Source: Ramlibacter ginsenosidimutans (lineage in GTDB: Bacteria; Pseudomonadota; Gammaproteobacteria; Burkholderiales; Burkholderiaceae_C). Taken from it: a DNA stretch of 64,000 nucleotides. The notes beneath the pieces are model-generated. The model was not told the origin of the DNA and did not search any database. It saw only the letters and a program-made list of their open reading frames with translations. Position numbers and translations under genes: made by a program. Positions 43,097 to 51,979 of the stretch are shown here, in pieces; position 1 is the first letter of the stretch; every line of letters begins with the position of its first letter. The stretch lies in NCBI RefSeq assembly GCF_042678185.1, contig NZ_JBHUDQ010000002.1; one strand, given 5' to 3'.

Positions 43097-44329
43097 TCAA
43101 TGCACCGGGACCAACTGTGTGCGCACCACTTCGTCCGCCACCTTGCGCCCCAGCGCCGCGCCGGCCTCGCCGGAGCTGCGGTAGTGCACGCCTTCGTAGA
43201 TGCGGCCGTCGATCACTTCAGCCACGTAGTCCGACAGACGCTCGTAGGAGCGGGTGATGCCAGGGGCCGCGGTGCTCGTGAGAGTGACCTTGGGGACCGC
43301 GTCGCCATAGAGCACCTGCAGCACGCCCGCCGCGGCACCCTGGAATGTGCAATGCGCGCAAGGGTACTCGGGATGCATGGGCGTGTTGATCAGCGGTTCC
43401 CATGTGGCGTCGCGCTCCGTGGCGTCGTTGCCGTCGATGTCGCCGTTGCGGATGGCGGTGATCGGGCGCCAGAAGTTGTACGCGTACTTCGCATCGAAGA
43501 TGGCGATGGCGGCGTCCGCCGTGGCCATGGAAGAGAGCGCGAACAGCCGCGCGCTATCCAGCAGGTCGAGCTTGTGCACGACCGCTTCGTGCCGCGTCAG
43601 CGGGTTGTACGTCGCCACGCCCGTGAGCTGCCAAAAGTTCGCGATGTCGTTCTGGTCCGCGCTGCGTGCCGAGCCGATCTTCGCACCCATGTGCTTGACC
43701 TCGTTGTAGTCCGCGGCCCACCGGGCACTCGAGAGCGCAATGGGCGGGGGCGGCCGGAACTGGTCGCTCGACTTGAGAGCGAAGGGCTTGACCCCCATCC
43801 ACGTCGAGGACTGCGGCAGCGTCGTCGGCACGTAGCGTCCGGGCTGCGTGAAAGGCCGGTAGGTGATGGGCGCGGTCGCTCCATCGTGCTCACGCTCTGC
43901 GAGCATTGCCGCGGCGGCGCGTTGGCCGAGACGGGTGCCTGCCTCCTTCTCGGGCCCGTCCGGCACCTTCGCGAGATCCGCCTGCAGGCCGGCATCGATA
44001 TCCTTCGCCTGCTCGGGGCACACGAGCACGAGCACGTCGTGGGCCGCAACAGCCGTGGCCGCGGAGGGATCTGCGCGCTCCTCCACCTGCAGCACGGCGC
44101 GATAGGGCGCATAGCGAGGCTGCAGCGAATTCAGCGCCTCGAACATCGCAATGTGCATCATCGCCATGGTGCGGGCCTGCATGTCGGGCGTCATGCGCGC
44201 CGCGTAGACGGCGCTGACGGCCCGCTCGTTCCAGTCGGCGACGACGTCGGCACGCGCGGCGGACAGCGGCAGCAGGGCCGCGGCGCACAGCAGGCCGGAC
44301 AACCAGGGTGATGGGCGGATCTGCTTCAT
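43097..44329 (-). CDS. Vanadium-dependent haloperoxidase / PAP2-superfamily protein, exported
   Basis: The protein (410 aa) has a signal peptide (1-27, ending ARA) and the three PAP2 motifs: K281-x6-R288-P289 (KYAYNFWRP), YPCAHC (323-327) with H326, and R376-x5-H382 (GRIYEGVHYRSS). These bind vanadate or phosphate. The middle motif is PCAH rather than the usual PSGH. The family includes bacterial haloperoxidases that oxidise halides with peroxide and related phosphatases. A strong ribosome site, AAGGAGGTGCC, precedes the ATG. Predicted periplasmic. Confidence 0.87.
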   Translation of the reverse strand: MKQIRPSPWLSGLLCAAALLPLSAARADVVADWNERAVSAVYAARMTPDMQARTMAMMHIAMFEALNSLQPRYAPYRAVLQVEERADPSAATAVAAHDVLVLVCPEQAKDIDAGLQADLAKVPDGPEKEAGTRLGQRAAAAMLAEREHDGATAPITYRPFTQPGRYVPTTLPQSSTWMGVKPFALKSSDQFRPPPPIALSSARWAADYNEVKHMGAKIGSARSADQNDIANFWQLTGVATYNPLTRHEAVVHKLDLLDSARLFALSSMATADAAIAIFDAKYAYNFWRPITAIRNGDIDGNDATERDATWEPLINTPMHPEYPCAHCTFQGAAAGVLQVLYGDAVPKVTLTSTAAPGITRSYERLSDYVAEVIDGRIYEGVHYRSSGEAGAALGRKVADEVVRTQLVPVH

Positions 44330-44358
44330 GGCACCTCCTTCAAGGGATGGCAGGCACT

Positions 44359-44712
44359 CTAGACAGGGCTGTGGGGCAAGGCGATCACGGCCAGCCCGCA
44401 CGCCGCGAGGGACAGCAGCACGCAGAGGATCGCCAGCCGCCAGGGCAGCCGGGACGGCAGCAGTTCGTCGAGCAGCGTGTACGCGGGCAGCAGGCACGAG
44501 GCCAGAACCGCGAGCTCAGCGGAGTGCTCGGCCCAAGCCAGCGCCAGCTCGGTGGGCGAGAAGAATCCCAGAAGGCCGGGGCTGGCCAGCGTGCCGACGG
44601 AGAGCAGGAACGCGGTGAGAACCGCGGCAGCCACGCGCGGCCACTCCAGTGCGCGCAGCATGCGCGCCGCGAAGCGGTCGGGCTGATGCGTCCAACGCGA
44701 GTGGCTGAGCAC
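44359..44712 (-). CDS. Hypothetical membrane protein
   Basis: This 117-aa product has about three hydrophobic segments (AAAVLTAFLLSVGTLASPGLL, AELAVLASCLLPAYTLL, LAILCVLLSLAACGLAVIAL). The start is probably GTG at 44712 after GGAGGTAGC; an ATG lies 51 bp further in. No family recognised. It lies 29 bp upstream of the haloperoxidase-like gene in the same direction and may be co-transcribed. Confidence 0.6.
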   Translation of the reverse strand: MLSHSRWTHQPDRFAARMLRALEWPRVAAAVLTAFLLSVGTLASPGLLGFFSPTELALAWAEHSAELAVLASCLLPAYTLLDELLPSRLPWRLAILCVLLSLAACGLAVIALPHSPV

Positions 44713-45036
44713 GCTACCTCCGCACGGGGCCGGAGGGTCATTGTCGGCCGGGGAGGCGGAGCACGCTAGTGCGCTGGGGATGAATCCCGGTTGGGAAGGG
44801 ATGAAACGGGCTCTTGGATGATGGCCAAGGTGGGCGCGCGATCTGGACGTACCCGGGACGACGCGGGCGCGTCCTGGTGTCGGGTGGCCAGCACATCTTT
44901 TTTCCCCCGGCGGTTTCCGGGGCGCCGGTTGTATCTCCCGACGCGCTGCATGTCGGCAGGATGGGGATGCGGGCGCGTCGGATGTGGATGCCACGTACTG
45001 GCGGCACGTCTCGGTTGGCTTACGCTCAGCAGCGTC
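44713..45036. other. Gene-free stretch between the membrane-protein and STAS-like genes
   Basis: 324 bp with no supportable gene or motif; it must contain promoters for the two divergent genes. Confidence 0.45.
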
Positions 45037-45432
45037 ATGTCAGCTTCAGATCAGAAATCGCTCCCGACGTCCGAAGGGTTCTCATTGACGCTGCATCACG
45101 GGGCGTATCTCCTCGTCGTAGCCAGAGGCGCGGCCACCTTGGGCGATCTGCGTCACCTCCTCGCGCTCACCGGGGCGGTCACAAAGGGTCGGCAGTATCA
45201 GCGAGCGCTCGTGGACATGATGAGCGTCGAGTTCGTCCACAGCGACGAGGAGGACCGTCAACTCGGGTGCGAGGCAGCGAAGCATCTTGCGCACCTGAGG
45301 CGCGTGAGCTTCGCTGTGTGCGGCACCTTCCGGCAGCACTCAGGCGCAGAACTTGCGCGCCAGAGTGGGCTCGATCTCCGGATTTTCGACAATCTCCCCG
45401 AAGCATCGGAGTGGATTTCATTCGGCTGGTAG
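45037..45432 (+). CDS. Hypothetical protein, STAS/SpoIIAA-like
   Basis: The protein (131 aa) starts MSASDQKSLPTSEGFSLTLH and shows an alternating beta/alpha pattern: LLVVARGAATLGDLRHLLALT, RALVDMMSVEFVHSDEEDRQ, HLRRVSFAVCGTFRQHSG, and DLRIFDNLPEASEWI. The pattern fits SpoIIAA-like (lipid-binding STAS) proteins, but no single decisive motif is present. Function unknown. It is divergent from the membrane protein at 44359. Confidence 0.55.
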   Translation: MSASDQKSLPTSEGFSLTLHHGAYLLVVARGAATLGDLRHLLALTGAVTKGRQYQRALVDMMSVEFVHSDEEDRQLGCEAAKHLAHLRRVSFAVCGTFRQHSGAELARQSGLDLRIFDNLPEASEWISFGW

Positions 45433-45492
45433 CCACCGGACCCCTGCCTCAAGACGGCGGTGTGAGAAACCCCCGGCGATTGGTGCTCCGAC

Positions 45493-45519
45493 GGGTTGCG
45501 GGCTGGGGGTTGCGGGCTG
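45493..45519. repeat. Two-copy 13-bp tandem repeat
   Basis: GGGTTGCGGGCTG occurs at 45493-45505 and again at 45507-45519, separated by one G. It lies just before the stop codon of the leftward IclR-type gene, between two convergent genes. Function unknown. Confidence 0.6.
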
Positions 45520-45523
45520 CGGC

Positions 45524-46363
45524 CTAGAGCCCGCGCAACTCGCGATCGATCGCCACTGCCGTCCGAACGAGCGGCGGCACGAGCTTGCTCAACACTTCCT
45601 CCAGCTTCCAGCGCGGAGTAGGCACGGCGATGTTCACCGCAGCGACGGGGCGGCCATGCAGATCACGCAGCGGCGCAGCCACCGACAGGTCACCCAGGAA
45701 GGCTTCCTGGTCGTTTACCGCAAAGCCCTGCGCGTGGACGACCTCGAGCTCACGCCGCAACCCGGCCAGGTCTGTCACCGTGAAGCGCGTCATGGCTGTG
45801 CGCCGCGCCGCCTTCAGGCGCGCCAGCGCCTCGGCTGAGTCCATGTGAGCAAGGATGGCACGGCCGGCTGCGGTGCAGTACGCCGGCAGCCGCGAGCCAA
45901 CGTGCAGGTCCACGCTCACCGCATGCAGGCTCGGATAGCGCAGCACGTAGACGATCTCCTCGCCCTCGAGCTCCATCAGGTTCACGGTCTCGCCGGTGCG
46001 GCGGTTCAACGCCTCGAGGTGCGGCTGCGCGCGTTCGCGCACGCGGTCGGTCGCGAGCACCGTGTGGCCGAACTCCAGCATGCGGCCCGACAGCCGGAAC
46101 GCCTTTGTCGCAGGGTCCTGCCGCAGATACCCGAGCACACGCAGTGTGTGCGTGATGCGCTGGACCCCGCTGCGGTCCAGTCCGGAGAGCTGGGCCAGCT
46201 CGGTCAAGCCGACGGGGCGCGCGGCCGTGTTCAGCGCCTCCAGCACCTGGAAGCACTTGGCCAACGAGGCGATGAACAGCGGACTTTCCTGCTCCACCAC
46301 GGCGCCTGCTGCACCCTGACGCGTGCGCGTGGAAGTACGGGGCTTCGCGGCCGGAGCAGCCAT
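45524..46363 (-). CDS. IclR-family transcriptional regulator
   Basis: This 279-aa regulator has a winged helix (FQVLEALNTAARPVGLTELA then GLDRSGVQRITHTLRVLGYLR, about 35-95) and IclR effector domain (LPAYCTAAGRAILAHMDSAEA, VNDQEAFLGDLSVAAPLRD). Its ATG overlaps the nitrilase stop codon (TGATG). The divergent Bug-amidohydrolase-oxidase genes start at 47360, and an inverted repeat at 47266-47281 in that gap is a candidate binding site. Probably controls both transcripts. Confidence 0.9.
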   Translation of the reverse strand: MAAPAAKPRTSTRTRQGAAGAVVEQESPLFIASLAKCFQVLEALNTAARPVGLTELAQLSGLDRSGVQRITHTLRVLGYLRQDPATKAFRLSGRMLEFGHTVLATDRVRERAQPHLEALNRRTGETVNLMELEGEEIVYVLRYPSLHAVSVDLHVGSRLPAYCTAAGRAILAHMDSAEALARLKAARRTAMTRFTVTDLAGLRRELEVVHAQGFAVNDQEAFLGDLSVAAPLRDLHGRPVAAVNIAVPTPRWKLEEVLSKLVPPLVRTAVAIDRELRGL

Positions 46364-47232
46364 CACGCCGCGTCCACCAATGGCCCGTACAGGTCCGGCC
46401 GACGGTCGCGCCACCACGGAAACTTCTTTCGTGCCGCCGAGACTGCGTCCAGATCCACTTCTGTCGTCAACAGCTGCGTCGCCCCCGTGCCGGCTTCCGC
46501 AGTGATCATGCCGCGCGGGTCCACGACCATGCTGCGGCCCAGGTGGTGGCGCGCGCCCTCCGTGCCGACGCGGTTGCAAGCTACGACCCAGACGCCGTTC
46601 TCGTACGCGCGGGCGCGCAGGGGGATCTCCCAGATGGACGCGCGCTGCGCCGGGTCGGCATACGTGGAGAAGCTGATCGGCATCACGATCATCTCGGCGC
46701 CGTGCAGTGCCAGCGCGCGCGAAGCCTCGGGGTAGAGGCGGTCGTTGCAGATCTGGATGCCGATCCGTGTTCCGGCGACGGGATACGTTTCCAGGCGCGC
46801 GCCCGGGGCGAAGTAGAACTTCTCGAAGCTGCCCGTGCCGCCGGGCCCGGGGTTCGGGAAGTAGGCAGGGATGTGCGTCTTGCGGTAGCGGCCCACCTCG
46901 CGGCCGTCCGTGTCGTACACGAAAGCGCTGTTGAAGTACCCGTCCGCCGCGCGCTCGGCAAAGGGCAATACGAGCGCGATGCCGTGCTGGCGCGCCTTGT
47001 CGCGCAATCCGCGCAGGACATCGTCGTTCTCGCGCAGGAAGTAGCGGTCGAAGTCCTCCTCCAGCCGGTTCGCGAAGAAGGGCGTCAGGAAAAGCTCGCA
47101 GAACGTGAGCAGGCGCACCTGCTGCCGCGCCGCCTCGTCCAGCATGCAGTGCGCGGCATCGGCGATCGTGCGCAGGTCGCCATCTTCGACGCTGCCGGTC
47201 TGGGCGGCAGCCACTGTGAGGACGCGGGGCAT
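46363..47232 (-). CDS. Nitrilase-superfamily amidohydrolase (N-carbamoyl-amino-acid hydrolase-like)
   Basis: The protein (289 aa) has the carbon-nitrogen hydrolase fold with triad E46 (TFCELFLTPFF), K118 (YRKTHIPAYFP) and C162 (GIQICNDRLYPE). It resembles N-carbamoyl-amino-acid or N-carbamoylputrescine amidohydrolases. It is the first gene of a leftward pair with the IclR regulator and faces a Bug/amidohydrolase/FAD-oxidase operon, so a step releasing an amino acid from an amide or ureido compound is likely. Exact substrate unknown. Confidence 0.88.
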   Translation of the reverse strand: MPRVLTVAAAQTGSVEDGDLRTIADAAHCMLDEAARQQVRLLTFCELFLTPFFANRLEEDFDRYFLRENDDVLRGLRDKARQHGIALVLPFAERAADGYFNSAFVYDTDGREVGRYRKTHIPAYFPNPGPGGTGSFEKFYFAPGARLETYPVAGTRIGIQICNDRLYPEASRALALHGAEMIVMPISFSTYADPAQRASIWEIPLRARAYENGVWVVACNRVGTEGARHHLGRSMVVDPRGMITAEAGTGATQLLTTEVDLDAVSAARKKFPWWRDRRPDLYGPLVDAA

Positions 47233-47265
47233 AGGGTTTGTCTCCAGTCCGGGTTTATCGCATGC

Positions 47266-47281
47266 CAATAATCGCATATTG
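47266..47281. promoter_or_regulatory. Inverted repeat in the divergent control region
   Basis: CAATAATCGCATATTG has 5-bp arms (CAATA/TATTG) around ATCGCA. A second ATCGCAT lies a few bases upstream. It sits between the nitrilase gene and the divergent Bug gene and may be the IclR binding site. Confidence 0.4.
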
Positions 47282-47359
47282 CCATCCGATGCACCAGGCA
47301 CATAAAGTGCATCCGCCGCAGGGCGGACCGCGCCGCGGTCCACTGAACGGAGAACACCG

Positions 47360-48328
47360 ATGCGACGTCGTACTTTCCTTCTCGCTTCCGCTACCGTGGG
47401 CGCCCAGTCGGGGACATGGGCGCAGGCCGCCTGGCCGACGCGGTCCGTGCGCATGCTGATCGGCTACCCTCCTGGAGGCAGTACGGACGTCGCCGGCCGG
47501 CTGCTCGCGGACCAGCTCGGGCGCCGGCTTGGTCAGGGCGTGGTGGTGGATAACCGCGCTGGTGCGGGCGGCACGCTGGCGGCCAGCGCGGTCGTCCGCG
47601 CCGACCCGGACGGGTACACGCTGCTGCTGGCGGCCTCGCCCGAGGTTTCGATCGCGCCGATCACCATGAAGGCAATGCCGTACGACCCGGTGCGCGACCT
47701 GCAGCCGATCACGCTCGTGGGCCAGGTGCCGTTCTTGTTGGTCGTCAACCCCGCCGTGCCGGCGAACTCGTTGCAGGAGTTCATCGCGTACGCAAAAGCC
47801 CATCCCGGCAAGCTCAATTACTCATCGTTCGGCAACAACACGTCCAACCACCTGGCTGGCGAGCTGTTCAAGGTCATCACCGGGACCAGCAGCGTGCACG
47901 TTCCCTACAAGGGAAGCGGCCCGTCGATCGTGGACCTGATCGCTGGTCAGGTGCAGTACACATTCGACACGCCGCCCGCCGTGCTGGAGCAGGTCCGCGC
48001 GGGCAGGCTGCGCGCCCTCGCGGTCGCTGGTCGCCAGCGCCTGCCCGGCGCTCCCGACGTGCCCACCTTCGCGGAGGCGGGGCTGCCTGCCTTTTCCGGC
48101 GGCACCTGGTTCGGCCTGTTCGCGCCCGCGAAGACGCCACGCGCCGTGATCGAGCGGGTCAACGCTGACACGGTTGCCGCGCTCAACTCGCCCGAGCTCG
48201 CCAAGGCATTCAACGACAAGGGCATCGTGCCCTCGCCGCAGACGCCGGACGAATTCGGCCGCTTCGTGCAGGGCGAGGTGAGCAAGTGGAAGGACCTGGC
48301 CGGCAAGGTCGGTATCGTGGCCGAATGA
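47360..48328 (+). CDS. Bug-family (TctC-like) periplasmic receptor
   Basis: The receptor (322 aa) has a signal MRRRTFLLASATVGAQSGTW and mature motifs WPTRSVRMLIGYPPGGSTDVAGR, VVVDNRAGAGGTLAASAVV, PDGYTLLLAASPE and HVPYKGSGPSIVDLIAGQV. It opens the rightward catabolic operon, 19 bp before the amidohydrolase gene, and presumably brings in its substrate. Confidence 0.92.
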   Translation: MRRRTFLLASATVGAQSGTWAQAAWPTRSVRMLIGYPPGGSTDVAGRLLADQLGRRLGQGVVVDNRAGAGGTLAASAVVRADPDGYTLLLAASPEVSIAPITMKAMPYDPVRDLQPITLVGQVPFLLVVNPAVPANSLQEFIAYAKAHPGKLNYSSFGNNTSNHLAGELFKVITGTSSVHVPYKGSGPSIVDLIAGQVQYTFDTPPAVLEQVRAGRLRALAVAGRQRLPGAPDVPTFAEAGLPAFSGGTWFGLFAPAKTPRAVIERVNADTVAALNSPELAKAFNDKGIVPSPQTPDEFGRFVQGEVSKWKDLAGKVGIVAE

Positions 48329-48347
48329 GCCACAAGACGAAACACTG

Positions 48348-49565
48348 ATGAAAACGCTCCTGAAGAATGCGACGCTGATCGACTGCGTCCAGCCCCGGCC
48401 GCGGCCGGATACCGCCGTGCTCGTCGAGGATGGCCGCATCCGCGAGATCTTCGACCCCGGTTCGGCGCCCGCCGTCGGCGACGCCGAAGTGCTCGACCTG
48501 CGCGGCGCGTACCTCATGCCGGGTCTTTGGGACGTGCACATCCACCCGGACTACCTGTCGCTCAACGAAGTGCCGCTGCCCGACCAGGTCACGCTGTTCG
48601 GCCACCGCCTGCAGTCCGCGTTGCTGGATTCCGGCATCGTGGGCTTCCGGTGCGCCGGCGCGCACCACTTCATGGACGTGGCCTGGAAGCGCGCCTTCGA
48701 GTCGGGCCAGCACCTCGGCCCGCGCTTGTTCGCGGCCGGCCACTTCCTCACGACCACCGGCGGGCACTTCCTCACATCGGGTCATGCACTTGAAGTGGAC
48801 GGCCCCTACGGGTTCGTGCACGCGATCCGCGAGCAGATCAAGAACGGCGTCGACCACATCAAGCTCAATCTCTCGGGCGGCATCATGGGGCCGGCATGGG
48901 ACCTGCACCGGCACTCGTTCCTGCTGGAGGAGGAGCTCAAGGCGGCGTTCGAAATCTGCAAGCTGCGCGAGTTCAAGGTAATGGCGCACGCCACCAACCC
49001 GGCAGCGGTGAAGGCGGCGATCCGCCTGGGCGCGCACAGCATCGAGCACGGCTACATCCTGGACGACGAGTGCATCGAGCTGTTCCTGCAGCACGGCACC
49101 TGGTACGTGCCGACCTTGTCCATCAGCCACCTGACACCCGGCCAGGCGACGAACGACTGGGAATCGCGCTGGGTGAAGAACCGCAACCTCACGCAGTCGC
49201 TGTGCTGCCGCGCCGATGCCGCATCCGACGAACACCGTACCGGCTTCAAGAAGGCGCTGCAGGCCGGCGTGAAGATGGCGCTCGGGTCCGACATCCGCCC
49301 GCTCAAGGACGCTGCGCTGCTGGAGCTGGGGCTCTGGGTGCGCGACGGCGCGACGCCGTGGCAGGCCCTGGTCGCCGCCACGCGAAATGGTGCCGCGATC
49401 TGCGGCGTGGGCGACGAGCTCGGCACCATCGAGCCGGGCAAGATCGCCGACCTCATCGTCGTCGGCGCGAACCCTCTGGAGGACATCAACAACGTGCGCC
49501 GCCTGCAGCTGGTCATGAAGGACGGTCGCATCGTGTCCGACAAGCGCGAGAAGAAGCACGCATGA
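48348..49565 (+). CDS. Metal-dependent amidohydrolase
   Basis: This 405-aa amidohydrolase of the imidazolonepropionase/prolidase-like branch has metal ligands in LWDVHIHPD (H64, H66), a Lys candidate in DHIKLNLSG, His residues in VMAHATNP and HSIEHGYIL, and Asp in ALGSDIRPL. N- and C-terminal beta-sandwich segments (LKNATLIDC and PGKIADLIVVGANPLEDI) are present. It probably hydrolyses a cyclic or linear amide. Its stop codon overlaps the oxidase ATG by ATGA. Confidence 0.88.
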   Translation: MKTLLKNATLIDCVQPRPRPDTAVLVEDGRIREIFDPGSAPAVGDAEVLDLRGAYLMPGLWDVHIHPDYLSLNEVPLPDQVTLFGHRLQSALLDSGIVGFRCAGAHHFMDVAWKRAFESGQHLGPRLFAAGHFLTTTGGHFLTSGHALEVDGPYGFVHAIREQIKNGVDHIKLNLSGGIMGPAWDLHRHSFLLEEELKAAFEICKLREFKVMAHATNPAAVKAAIRLGAHSIEHGYILDDECIELFLQHGTWYVPTLSISHLTPGQATNDWESRWVKNRNLTQSLCCRADAASDEHRTGFKKALQAGVKMALGSDIRPLKDAALLELGLWVRDGATPWQALVAATRNGAAICGVGDELGTIEPGKIADLIVVGANPLEDINNVRRLQLVMKDGRIVSDKREKKHA

Positions 49566-50812
49566 CTTCGTTGGCGAATCCGCGCGTCGCGGTCGTGGGC
49601 GCTGGGATCGTCGGCACCAGCATCGCGCTCGCGCTGCGCAAGCGCGGTGCGGATGTCACGCTGGTGGACCGGGGCGAGCCGGGCCACGGCTGCAGTTTCG
49701 GCAACTCCGGCGCGATCAGCCCCGGCTCCGTTGCACCGCTGGCCATGCCCGGCGTGCTGGCGTCGGTGCCGGGCATGCTGCTGGATGAGGAGAGCCCGCT
49801 CTACTTGCCGCTGCGCTACCTGCCGCAAGCCTTGCCATGGCTGCTGCGCTTCGTTGCGTCTGCGCAGCCCCGGCGCGTGGAGGCGGCAGCACGCAAGTTG
49901 GCCGCGATCCACACCGGCGCGATCGAGGCGCACGAAGCGATGACGCGGGAGCTGGGCGTCCCCGAGCTGTTCCTGCGGCGCGGGCACCTGCATCTCTATC
50001 CGGACGCGCACTATCTGGGCAAGGACGCGGCGGGGTGGCGCATGCGCGAGGAATATGGGTTTCATGTCGAGCGTCTCGACCGTGCCGGCATCCTCGCCCT
50101 CGAGCCGAACGTCTGCGATCGTTACCAGCTCGGGATGTACCTCGCGGACCACGCCACCATCCTCAATCCCTTCCGGTATGTGCAGGCGATGGCGCGCGCG
50201 TTCACCGGCGCCGGCGGACGGTTTGAACTCGGGAAGGTGTCCGCGTTGCAGCAGGAGAACGGAGCCTGGGCGCTGAAGGGCAGCGGCTCAGGTCCAGGCA
50301 CCTTCGATCACGTCGTGGTGGCGGCGGGCGCCTGGTCGAAGCAACTGCTGTCCCCGCTGGGCATCCAGCTCGCGCTGGAGAGCCAGCGCGGCTACCACCT
50401 GCAGTTCATTGGCGGCCGCGAGACCGTATCGCGCACCGTGGTGCTCGCGGATCGAAAGGTTTTCGTCACGCCCATGGAGGACGGCCTGCGCGTGGGTGGT
50501 ACGGTGGAGATCGGCGGCCTGTCGGCGCCCCCCGATGCGCGGCGCGCCGCCCTGCTGGGACGCATCGCGCGCGACACGTTCCGGGGGCTGGATGCCCTCA
50601 GCACCCGTGAATGGATGGGGCATCGTCCGTGCATGCCCGACTCGGTGCCGGTGGTCGGTGCGGCGCCCGGGAGCAAGAACCTGTGGATTGCCACCGGACA
50701 CGGTCACCTGGGGCTCACGGATTCGCTGAACACCGCGCAACACATAGCCTCCGCCATCTTCGGCGAGGTGCCAGCGCATGCTGCAGCGGGCGCGCAGCTT
50801 GCCGGGGCCTGA
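49562..50812 (+). CDS. FAD-dependent D-amino-acid-dehydrogenase-like oxidoreductase
   Basis: This 416-aa DadA-type flavoprotein has the nucleotide-binding VAVVGAGIVGTSIALALRKRG at the N-terminus, CSFGNSGAISPGSVAPLAMPG, and near the C-terminus WMGHRPCMPDSVPVVGAAPG and GHGHLGLTDSLNTAQHIA. Such enzymes deaminate D-amino acids or oxidise N-substituted glycines. Translationally coupled to the amidohydrolase, it would oxidise the amino acid released upstream. Confidence 0.88.
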   Translation: MTSLANPRVAVVGAGIVGTSIALALRKRGADVTLVDRGEPGHGCSFGNSGAISPGSVAPLAMPGVLASVPGMLLDEESPLYLPLRYLPQALPWLLRFVASAQPRRVEAAARKLAAIHTGAIEAHEAMTRELGVPELFLRRGHLHLYPDAHYLGKDAAGWRMREEYGFHVERLDRAGILALEPNVCDRYQLGMYLADHATILNPFRYVQAMARAFTGAGGRFELGKVSALQQENGAWALKGSGSGPGTFDHVVVAAGAWSKQLLSPLGIQLALESQRGYHLQFIGGRETVSRTVVLADRKVFVTPMEDGLRVGGTVEIGGLSAPPDARRAALLGRIARDTFRGLDALSTREWMGHRPCMPDSVPVVGAAPGSKNLWIATGHGHLGLTDSLNTAQHIASAIFGEVPAHAAAGAQLAGA

Positions 50813-50833
50813 GCCAGTCAACAAGGAGTTCGC

Positions 50834-51808
50834 ATGCTTCCTTCCCTCTCGCGCCGCGGCGCGCTCGCGGCATTGGCCCTCGGGCTTTCCGGCGGGGCCT
50901 TCGCGCAGGCGTGGCCCTCCAAGCCGATCCGTCTCGTCATCCCGTTCCCGGCCGGCGGGTCCACGGACATCGTCGGACGATTGATGGGCGAAAAGCTGTC
51001 GCAGGGTCTGGGGCAACCGGTCGTGATCGACAACCGAGGCGGTGCGGGCGGCACCACCGGCTCGGACCTCGTCGCCAAGTCCCCTCCGGATGGATACACG
51101 ATCCTCATGGGCACGAGCAGCACGCATGCGATCGCCGGCAGCCTGTACTCCAAGCTCCCGTACGACCCGGTGCGGGATTTCGCGCCGATCTCGATGATCG
51201 GGACGGCGACGATCCTGATGGTGGTCCATCCGTCCGTCCCTGCGAAGAACGTTGCCGAGTTCATCGCGCTGGCGAAGAGCAAGCCGGGCCAGATGATGTT
51301 CGGTTCGACCGGCAACGGCAGCATCTCGCACCTGACCGGCGAATACTTCAAGTCGATGGCGGGCGTGGACCTTCAGCACGTCCCCTACAAGGGCGATTCT
51401 CCAATGACGATCGACCTCGTCGCCAACCGCGTGCAGGTGGCGTTCGGCACGGCGGTCGCTTTCCTGCCGTACGTGCAGAGCGGCAAGCTCCACGCGCTGG
51501 CGGTCACGGACGCCAAGCCTTCCCCGGTCGCGCCGAACCTGCCCACCGTGGCCGCTTCGGGCCTGCCTGGATTCGAGGCGCTCCAATGGTTCGGCCTCTT
51601 CGCGCCGGCCGGCACGCCCAAGGACGTGCTCGCGCGGCTGAGCACCGAGACGCACAAGGTGCTGCAAATGCACGACGTGCAGGAAAAGCTGCAAAGCCTG
51701 GGCATCCAGATCGCGGGTGGCAGTCCGGACCAGTTCGCCAGTTTCATGCGGTCCGAGTCGATCAAGTGGGGCAAGATCGTGAAGGAGTCGGGCGCAAAGG
51801 TGGATTGA
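50834..51808 (+). CDS. Bug-family (TctC-like) periplasmic receptor
   Basis: The receptor (324 aa) has signal MLPSLSRRGALAALALGLSG and mature motifs WPSKPIRLVIPFPAGGSTDIVGR, PVVIDNRGGAGGTTGSDLV, PPDGYTILMGTSSTH and HVPYKGDSPMTIDLVANRVQ. It is 21 bp after the oxidase gene and ends the operon; it is the fifth Bug gene of the window. Confidence 0.92.
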   Translation: MLPSLSRRGALAALALGLSGGAFAQAWPSKPIRLVIPFPAGGSTDIVGRLMGEKLSQGLGQPVVIDNRGGAGGTTGSDLVAKSPPDGYTILMGTSSTHAIAGSLYSKLPYDPVRDFAPISMIGTATILMVVHPSVPAKNVAEFIALAKSKPGQMMFGSTGNGSISHLTGEYFKSMAGVDLQHVPYKGDSPMTIDLVANRVQVAFGTAVAFLPYVQSGKLHALAVTDAKPSPVAPNLPTVAASGLPGFEALQWFGLFAPAGTPKDVLARLSTETHKVLQMHDVQEKLQSLGIQIAGGSPDQFASFMRSESIKWGKIVKESGAKVD

Positions 51809-51979
51809 TTGCGGCAAGCCGCGGCTGTTCACATCGTCGTCCTCCCCCGTCGGTTTTCCACGGGCGGCCTCGGGTAGCTGCAAATTCATGGGGCGCGTGT
51901 CGATTCAGCCCGCCCTCGTTCGTCATTGGAGAGGAGAGACTGGACCAGCCCACGCTTTGGTCCGACGCAGACAAGAATC

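Noticed and set aside
42272..44311. 679-aa open frame spanning the VOC and haloperoxidase genes antisense
   Set aside because: Crosses two well-supported genes and has no domain character.
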